A DNA stretch of 64,000 bases, taken from the NCBI RefSeq assembly GCF_030505195.1, contig NZ_CP129672.1, positions 4,870,501 to 4,934,500 on the forward strand. Direction: 5' to 3'. Below are positions 16,579 through 25,500 of the stretch, one piece after another. The position numbers and the translations under genes are program-made. This DNA comes from Comamonas testosteroni (lineage in GTDB: Bacteria > Pseudomonadota > Gammaproteobacteria > Burkholderiales > Burkholderiaceae_C). The notes below the pieces were generated by a model. It was not told the DNA's origin. It saw only the letters and a list, made by a program, of their open reading frames with translations, and did not search any database. Position 1 is the first letter of the stretch. Each line of letters opens with the position of its first letter.

Positions 16579-19500
16579 ATGAGCAATGCCTTCGACCCCC
16601 AAAACGCCAAGCTGGTTTCAGCTCCGCAGCAAATCGATACTGGATTCGATGCGAGCAACGCGAAACTTGTTGAAGACCCCACGAAACGCAGCGCAACCGA
16701 CTACTTACGCGATGCGGCTGCCTGGGGCCTAAAAAGTGCCATTGCCGTACCTGAAGCAGCCGTAGGCTTGGCTGATATGGTCACCGGCGGCAAGGCGGGC
16801 AAGGCCCTGGAAAATGAGGGTGGCAGCTTTGGCCTCCGCTTCAAACAGGCGCGCGAAGTCGCCAATGATTTGCACTCGGACGCCACCAAACTAAGGCAGC
16901 AGCAATTTCAGCAGGCCGATGGCGTTGTAGAGAAGGCAAAGGTTGCGGTGCAAAACCCGTCCCTGGTGGTCGGCGCAGTCGCGGAATCACTGCCTTCGAT
17001 GCTTGCGGGCGGTGGGGTCGGGCGTGGTCTGATGGCTGCTACCCGCCTGGGTCAGATGGGTGCCAAGGGCGCGGCCATTGCTGGCGCTGCTGGTGAGGGT
17101 GTGGTGGGTGCTGGCTCGGCCGCAGAGCAGATCCGCCAGGAAACTGCAGACGGCGAGCTGACCGCCAAGCAGGCCGCCCTGGCCGCCGGGACCGGCCTGG
17201 CTACCGGTGCGCTGGGCTTTGCTGGCAACAAGGTTGCGAACCGTCTGGGCATTGGTGATGCCGACATGATGTTGGCCCAGGGCACCAAGGGCATGGCCAA
17301 GGATGCCGCAGAGCGCGCCACGGCCGCAGCCGTCAATCCTCTGGCCCAGCCTGCACAAAAGAGCATCCTGCGCCAAATGGGCGAGGGCGCGATCACCGAG
17401 GGCGTGCTGGAAGAGCTGCCCCAGTCGGTGTCAGAGCAGATCCTGCAGAACGAAGCGCTTGGCAAGTCTTGGAGCGAGGGTCTGGACGATGCCATTGTGA
17501 TGGGCATCCTGTCTGGCGGCGCCATGGGCGCGGGCGCGGCTGGCTATCGTGGCTTCAAGGACAAGCAGATTGATGATGCAGCAGCGAATGCGAAGAAGGT
17601 TGCTGCGAACGTCCCGGGCGCGGCCCCCGGCCAAGATTCGGCTGCAGGTGGTTTGCCGCCGGCGCAGTGGACGACCTCTGCCGGTGCGGCAGCCAGGGCC
17701 GAGCCCGGCACAGCGCCGGCATCCCCCGCCAATGCTCCAAATCTGGATTATGAAACCCTGCCAGGCGCGGCCCCCGAGGCTGTCGGCAAGGAAATTCCCT
17801 TTGAACGCGAGTTTGATACCGGTGGCCTGAGCCTGCAAAGCACGCAGCCGGCAGCCGTGGCCCCTGTGCTGGACCACGACGCGCTGCGCGACAAGGCCGG
17901 CGTGATGATGCCGCCCCAACTGGATTCCGGCCGCATAGAGGTGGCAACAGGCCTGCAGCCGCTGTCCAACGAGCAACCGCCGCGCCAGTGGGATACCGGA
18001 AATCTGAGCCTAGTGGGCGAGGCGCAGCCGCAAGCGCCGCTGAGTCAGCGCATGGGCCTGGACCCGAAGGCCGGTGCGCTGTCCAAGGCTGCCGCCATGG
18101 CGGTGGATTCAGGTGCCTCCCCTGTGGTGCAGCCCCAGATGGCTCCAGTGCAACAGCAGGCCACCCCCCAGGTGCCCGCCGGCGTGGACCCGGAAACCGG
18201 CGAGGTATCGCTGCAAGCCCAGATGGACGAGCTCAAGAGCCGCATTGCCTTTATGCAGCAGCAGGGCGCGGCCCAGGGCTGGGACGGAAATAGGGCCGCC
18301 CAGCGCAATGCGCTACAGACTCAGCTCACCCGCCTGGAGCTGCAGGCCGCCGGCGGTCAGGGGCGCGGCGCTTCGACCGCTGGCGCGCCAGCACCCGTGC
18401 AGTTGACCGGCATCAACCAGATCCTGGCCAAGCAGATCCCCGACATGAACGAGCAGGAGCTGCAGCAGGCCATTGCCCATTACGGGCCCACCCACAAGCG
18501 CACCAAAAAACTTGAAAAAGCACTTCAAGCGCTTGCGCAGAAACCGCTAACAGCTATTGAATCAGGAGCGAATGCCAATGTCTCTGAAGCCGATCAAGCC
18601 CAGCAAGGCAGCGCGCAACCTTCGCAAGCAGGAGCAGCGCAAGCTGGCCAAGATGCAGACCAAGGGGTAGGCAATGGCACCACCCCAACTGCGAACCCTG
18701 GAGCGCAAGAGCAGGGCGCGAGCCTTGCGAAAGCTCAAGCGCAAGTCTCGGAAGCAGCCGGCGCGGCCCAGGCAGCTGTAGGCAAGGCGGCGCAGATCGC
18801 GCGCGAAGGCAATGCAGAGCGTGAAGCCCAGCGCCAGCGCCAGCGCCAGCTCGATGCCAGCGAGCGCTGGACACGCATGACCACGGCGGAGCGTCAGGCC
18901 GTCGCGGCCACGGCCCCTGGTCTGACCGTCATCGCACGCAAGAACGTGCATACCCGTGCATGGCCGGACCTTGGCGAGAAGATCCGCGAGAAGCTGCTGG
19001 ATTCTCTGGTGGCACCGCTGGTGGAGTCCACGAGTAAAGCGCCTGCAGCTATTGAAAATGCAGCAAAACCTGCGCCCAATGCCGTCTCCGGAGACGCGCT
19101 GCCGAAGCCTGCCGCGCAGCCCGTGGGCGATGAAAAGCCGTTCACGGCAGAGACTGGCACGCTGGGCATCCCGCGCGCCGATATGCCCCAGGTGCCCACC
19201 GCCAACCATGGCGGCCTGGTCAAGCACTTGAAGGCCCAGGGCATTTCACATGAAACCACGACCGTGGACGCGGCCCAGCTCAAGCCTACCCAGGCTGAAT
19301 ACTCCCCGTCCAAGGTTGAAGCGGCCAAGACCGCCACCGGCGACCGTGCGGTGATTGTCTCCAGCGATGGTCACATCATCGACGGCCACCACCAGGCAGT
19401 CGCGGCAGCCGAGGAAGGCAAGCATGTCAAGGCCATCGTCTTGGATGCCCCCGTGGAGAAGGCGCTGGCGGCGGTGAAGGCATCGCCCAGCGCGAATATC

Positions 19501-22500
19501 GAAGCAGCGCCAGAACGCTACAAGTACCCAGCCATAGGAAATACCAAGCCTGCCCAATATGAGCTGCAGAAGGCAGCAGTCGACTATCTCAATGGCGATG
19601 TGGGCAAGTCGGAGCTTGTCACCAAGGCAGCGCAGGCCTTGCGTGATGGTGTGACCCTTGGGCAGGTGCACGCCCTGTATATGCGGACCTCGGATTTCAC
19701 CACTGGCGATGGATATGCCGCGGTTCGCGCATCCAGCCCTGAAATGGCAAAGGCGTTGGACATCGTTCAGGATGGAAAGGTCTCCAAGTGGGCAGCAGTC
19801 AAGCAGATTGCAGCGCTTGGACTCAATGGCTCCCAGCTCAAGGCCGTAACGCAAGACGGGTCTGTGTTTGGTAAGGACTTTTCAGACGCTGACCTTGAGG
19901 TGATGCAGGCCAAAGTGGCGCCTGCAGCACCCGTGGCTGCGCCCAAGTCGGTGCCGGAGCGCATGAAGGAGGCCAAGGCTGCCAAGGAGGCCGCCAGCGC
20001 GGCTGCTCCAGATCCAGCAACGCAGGCCGCTTCTGTGCAGGAGCAACCTGACAGCGGCGACTTTCCCATGTCCGAAGCAGTGCAGAGCTACAGCGGCATT
20101 TCCCACTCTGGCCGCAGTCGTGCCGATGGGGACAAGCAGGCCTTCGATAAGTACATGGAGTCGGCGCGTGCAGCTGCTGAAAAGCTCGCCACCACCGATG
20201 CCCAGCGCGATGCCTTGGCAGCAGCTACAGACAGCCTGCGCGCTGATTACCTGAAACAGTACCGATCCCTGATGAATGTGCGAGCAGGTGCTTACAGCGG
20301 GTTCGTTGCTGGACGTGGAAACCTCAATAGCAAGCAGGCGAATAGCCGGAATAGTGCGCTGGACAAGGCCATGGAGCGCTTTGATAGCTGGGCCGGTGAT
20401 AACGCTGATCGCGTGAGCAAGGCTGTGCTTGCCGCTCGCACCCCTGAGCAGGTAAAGGCCGATAAGGACAAAGTAGCCGCTGACATCAAGGAGAAGGCAG
20501 ACAAAAAGGCAGCGAACCTGAAGGCTCAGTTGCTGAAGTTCCTGCGATTCAAGAGTGGTGAAGAAATGCCTTATGGCAAGAATGCCATCATCACTCGCGT
20601 CAGCTATGACCGTGACGGCTACCCAAGCAGCCTGACCTTCAAAATGGCGGATGGTTCGGCTCTGACCAATGACAAGGTGGAGCTGGTGCCGACTCTCAAG
20701 GGCAAAGATGAAACCTTGGAGCAGGCCAAAACGCGAATTCGCGCTTTGGTCGATGAGTTGCGCGCCGAGAATCCCGAACTGGTTAAAGGCATTGGTGCAA
20801 TGCGTGCTGCAGCTTCAGCGAAAGCGGAGAAGCCGGCCGTCAAAGAAGACTCCAGCCCTGCACCTGCTTCCTTTCTCGACCGACATAACACCATCGATGA
20901 CGGCATCAACTCGGGCCAGCTGGCGCTGGATGACTACAAGAGCGCCTTTGCTGAGCTGGAATCCAACCCGGATGCGGTGCATGCCGAGCTGCAGAAGCTG
21001 ACCAAGGACCAGTTGTTGCGCGCAGGCGGCCCAGCATTCGCCTATCGGATGGGGAGCGAGAAAAAGGACGCCATTGTCCTGGCGGCCTATCAAAAGATGC
21101 TGGACACCTACGCGCTGGGGCGCAGCTATGGGCCGAGCTTTCAAATCCTGTCTGCAGCCAATATTGCCAAGAACAAGGCCGACAAAGCCCAGGCGCTGCG
21201 CGAGCTGGTGGGCAACACCACAGCCGAAGACCTGGCTGCCCGGGCTGCTGAAATCAAGGCCCTGCGCGATGAGTTCAAGGCCAAACGTGCGGCCGAGGCC
21301 GATGCGCTGGCCAACCCCAAGACCTTGCAGGACTACCGCGGCTTCATGAGCCATTGGGTCGATCAAGGAGACACCAGTGAAGCGGCCTATCTGCGCCTGA
21401 CGCCTGAGCAGCGCCAGCAGTTTGATGCCCTGGAGGCAGAGCAGACCAAGGATCAACGCGAGGCGGAGAAGCGCCGGGCACGGGTCACGGTGCAAAGCGC
21501 AGGCAACACCACGGCCGGCGAAATCATCGCCACCAAGCACACAAAACACGGTCATGACCTGTTTGTGGTACAGCTGGCCGAGCGCGTGGAGCGCGATGCT
21601 TACGACACCCTCAATAGCAGCGCCAAGCGCCTGGGCGGCAGTTACAGCAGCTATCGCGGCAATGGCGCCGTGCCTGGCTTCCAGTTCCGCACCCGAGAGG
21701 CGGCCGAGGCCTTCCAGAAGCTGGTGGCCGGCGATACAGCGCAGGCCCAGGATCTGGCCAATCAGCGGCGCGATGCCTTCGAGGACGACAAGAGCCAGAG
21801 CGCGGCTGAGCGACTGCGCACCATGGCCGAGGCTCTGGACGAGCGCGCTACCGAGTCTCTGGGAGTGGATCGCAAGGCCAACACCGCCCGCCGCGCGCGC
21901 TTCGCTGCTTCGGCGGAGGCTGCCGCGCGCATGCAGCAGGCTCTGGCCGGAACTATGCGCAATATTGCCCAGGCCATTGACGAGGGGCGCGCCAAGTTCC
22001 TCGACGGCGTGCGTCAGCGGGTGCAGGTGGAATACCTGATGGCCCAACTGCGTACCGCCAAGAGCAACCAGCTGCAGGCCAAGTATCCCAACTACGGGGA
22101 GCGCATGAACCGGGTTGGCGAGCCTATCGACGGTGAAACCGTGGACTTTGCCCAGTTCCCGCGCTTTGAGATGTACCGTAGTGACCTGGCAAGCCTCGCG
22201 CGTCAACTACAAGAAATCGAAGGTGGCAAGAAGATGGGTGCGGCTCTGGGCCGGCTGGCCGATGACGTGACCGACGCCTATACGAACTGGGCAAAGGAGA
22301 ATTTGCTGCGTGTGAGCCACTTTGGCAACAAGGCTGCGGGCGGGTTCGCGGAGTTCACCAACAAGGAAACGGCCGAGCGCGCCATCAAGCGCAGCGGTCT
22401 GGTGGGTAAAGCCATCGTGCTGCAAGTCAAGCGCGGCCAGAACCGCGTGGTGCTGTCGCCCGGTGAGGCCATGCAGCAAGGCCTTTGGCAAGGCGATGGC

Positions 22501-25500
22501 GATAAGCGAATTCGCCTGGGCATGGGGTTCGTTGAGGATCTGGTGAAGCTGGGCAAGCGTAAGGGCAGCAAGGCCCTGTCCCTGCCGTGGCAGCTGGAAA
22601 GCGCCTACGAGAACCGCCAGCGCCTGCAGCGCATGGGCATCCAGTCGCCCGCTGAGTTCCGCAGCGCGCTACGTGAGTTGGCATCGCTGCAGCAGGAGAT
22701 GGGTTCACCCGACCGCATCAAGGAAATGGAGCGGGCAATGGTGGGTCGGGCCAATGATGGCCTCGACTTCTTCCCGACCAGCCCTGCCGTGGTGCAGAGC
22801 ATGCTGGATGCCGCCGAGATTGCCGAAGGCATGGCCGTGCTTGAGCCGTCTGCAGGCATGGGCCACATTGCTGATGCCATCGTTGCCGAGTCTGGCGCAT
22901 GGCCGGATGTGGTGGAGTTGTCACCCAGCCGCCGCGAGCTGCTGGAGGCCAAGGGCTTCCATCTGGCCGAGGCAAATGATTTCCTGCAGATGGAGCCGCG
23001 CAACTTCTTCACCTTTGGGGACACCTTCCGGGCGCCCGATGGCGTTGAGGGCACCATGCGCGGCGTGGGCAGCATGGGCAGCCAGCGGGTGCGCCTGGAG
23101 GACGGGGACGGTAACCGCCTGGGCCTATACAACCGCGACGAGTTGACCGGCATTGCGCAGAACGGCAGCTGGTCCGGCTATGACCGCATCATCATGAACC
23201 CGCCTTTCTCGGACGGACGCGACATTCAGCACGTCATGCATGCCTATAGCCTGCTGCGCCCAGGTGGCCGCATTGTGGCAATCATGGGTGAGGGCGCATT
23301 CTTCCAGTCCAACAAGCGCGCCGAGGGCTTCCGCGAATGGCTGGACGAACGCGGCGCCACAAATGAAAAGCTGCCCGATGGCTCTTTCATGGATCCAAGC
23401 CTGCCGGTCAACACCGGCGTGGCGGCCCGCATGGTGGTGGTCGACAAGCCGGCCGGCGATATGGTCACCGACGACACAGGTGCCCCAAGCTTCCGACGCC
23501 AGGAGTCCGAGCAACTGGCAGGCGCGGCCTTTGATGTGGCGAGCTTTCTTCAGGGCATGGGCGAAGGGCTGCCAGCCAATCTATCCGCAGCTGCTGCCCC
23601 AGCAGTGAACGTGCGCCCCAGCTATTCGCCGGCGGCCCGTGCCGAGGCGGTGCGCGCCGTCAAGGGCACGGCCGATGCCATTCGCCAGGCCTGGGCCAAC
23701 GGTCCCGAGGTGATCGTGGCCTTTGACATGCAGGACCCTGTGGTGCCAGAGAGTGCGCGGCGTGCCGACCTGAAGCAGCGCAGCGGCGGTGCCCGGGGCG
23801 CTCCGGAAGGCTTCTATTACCAGGGCAAGGTGTACCTGATGGCGTCCAAGCTCAAGACGCCCAACGATGCTGCGCGCGTGCTGTTCCATGAGGCTTTGGG
23901 GCACCATGGGCTGCGCGGCCTGTTCGGCAAGGATCTGGGGCTGATCCTGAATCAGGTGGCCACCATGCGCAAGGCCGATGTGGACGCGAAGATTGCTGAG
24001 TACGGTCTGCGCCGCGTCAACAGGCTCGACCGCCGCACGGCCGCCGAGGAAGTGCTGGCCGAGATGGCTCAGAACACGCCGCAGATCGGGTTTGTGCGCC
24101 GAGCCGTGGCCGCGATCCGGACCTGGTTGCGCACCCATGTGCCGCGCTTCAAGTCCCTGGCGCTGACCGATGACGAGTTGATTCGCAACTTCATCCTGCC
24201 GGCGCGCGTCTGGGTGGAGCGTGGTGCAGGCGTGAATACGTCCCAAGATATTGCATTCAGCCGCACCAGCGCCACCAGCATGCCGGATGCCGTCATCGGA
24301 AGCACACTGGGCTCTGCCTCATCGCACCCTGACTATGCTGCGGCTAAGGGCGGAGACATTGAGGCGGCCGTGCGCCTGGCCCAGCATCTGGTGACACCGG
24401 AGCTGGTAGCAAAGGTCAAGGCTGCGATTGGCGACAGCAAGCCACGGGTGGTGCCAGTGGCAGCCGTGGAGGCCTCTGGCCGTAACAAGATCCCGGTGGC
24501 AGCCGCCGAAGTGCTGGCGGCACGGCTCGGGCTGTCGACGGATGACATGATCGTGCAGGCCAATCGGGCTCATCGCACAGGAATGGATGGGCTGGACCGC
24601 ATCTTTGCACCGGTGGACTTTTCCGGCGCGGTGCAGGCTGTGCCTTATCTGCTGGTCGACGACACATTGACCCAGGGCGGAACGTTCGCGGCGCTGGCCA
24701 GCCATATTCGGGAAGGAGGCGGGACCGTGGCCGGGGTCATTGCATTGACCGGCAAGCAGTACAGTGCAAAAATTCAGCCCTCTGCAGAATCTCTGGCTTC
24801 TCTCCGACAAAAACATGGTGACCTCGAAAACGAATTCCGCGCCGCAACAGGCTACGGCTTCGACGCGCTCACCGAGTCGGAAGCCCGCTATCTCGCGCGT
24901 TACGAACCGGCTGAGCGACTCCGAGATCGAATCACTGCGGAAGGAAACGCAAGCCGCGCAGGTGAAGATCCGGGAAATTCTGGCCCGGACGGCGTAAACG
25001 ACGACCCGGTTTTCAGTCGTTCGCGCTTCGCAGACCTCAAGGACAGCGCACTTGACCAACTGACCAAGACTTTCACCCACGAGGGCAAGGTATCGCTCTG
25101 GGACAAGTCCGTGGGCACCATGCGCCACCTGGCCGAGCGCGCGCCAAGTTTCAAGCCTGTCTATGAGTCGGCCCAGCAGAACATCGATGATGTGAGCATG
25201 CTGGCCAATGACGCGGCCGACATGGCACCGCGCATCCTGCCGCGCGTGGAGTCGCTGGGCGACCTCAAGAAAAAGCCGGTCTCTGCTGCTGACAACAAGG
25301 CCGTGGCCCGCCCCCTGTTTGAGGGCACTTTGATCTGGGCGCGCGACGAGAACGGCAAGCCGACCCTGGTCGACGACTTGCAAAAGCGCTATGCCAATCT
25401 GTCGGCCCATAACAAGGCAGCGATGCTGCTCAAGCACGGCAAGATCGATGCGGGTGTGCTGGCCATGTGGCAAGGCCTGCCCGTGGCTCAGTTCGAGAAG

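Noticed and set aside
20815..22206. A 463-residue reverse frame inside the giant gene
   Set aside because: Antisense shadow with no recognisable domain or ribosome site.
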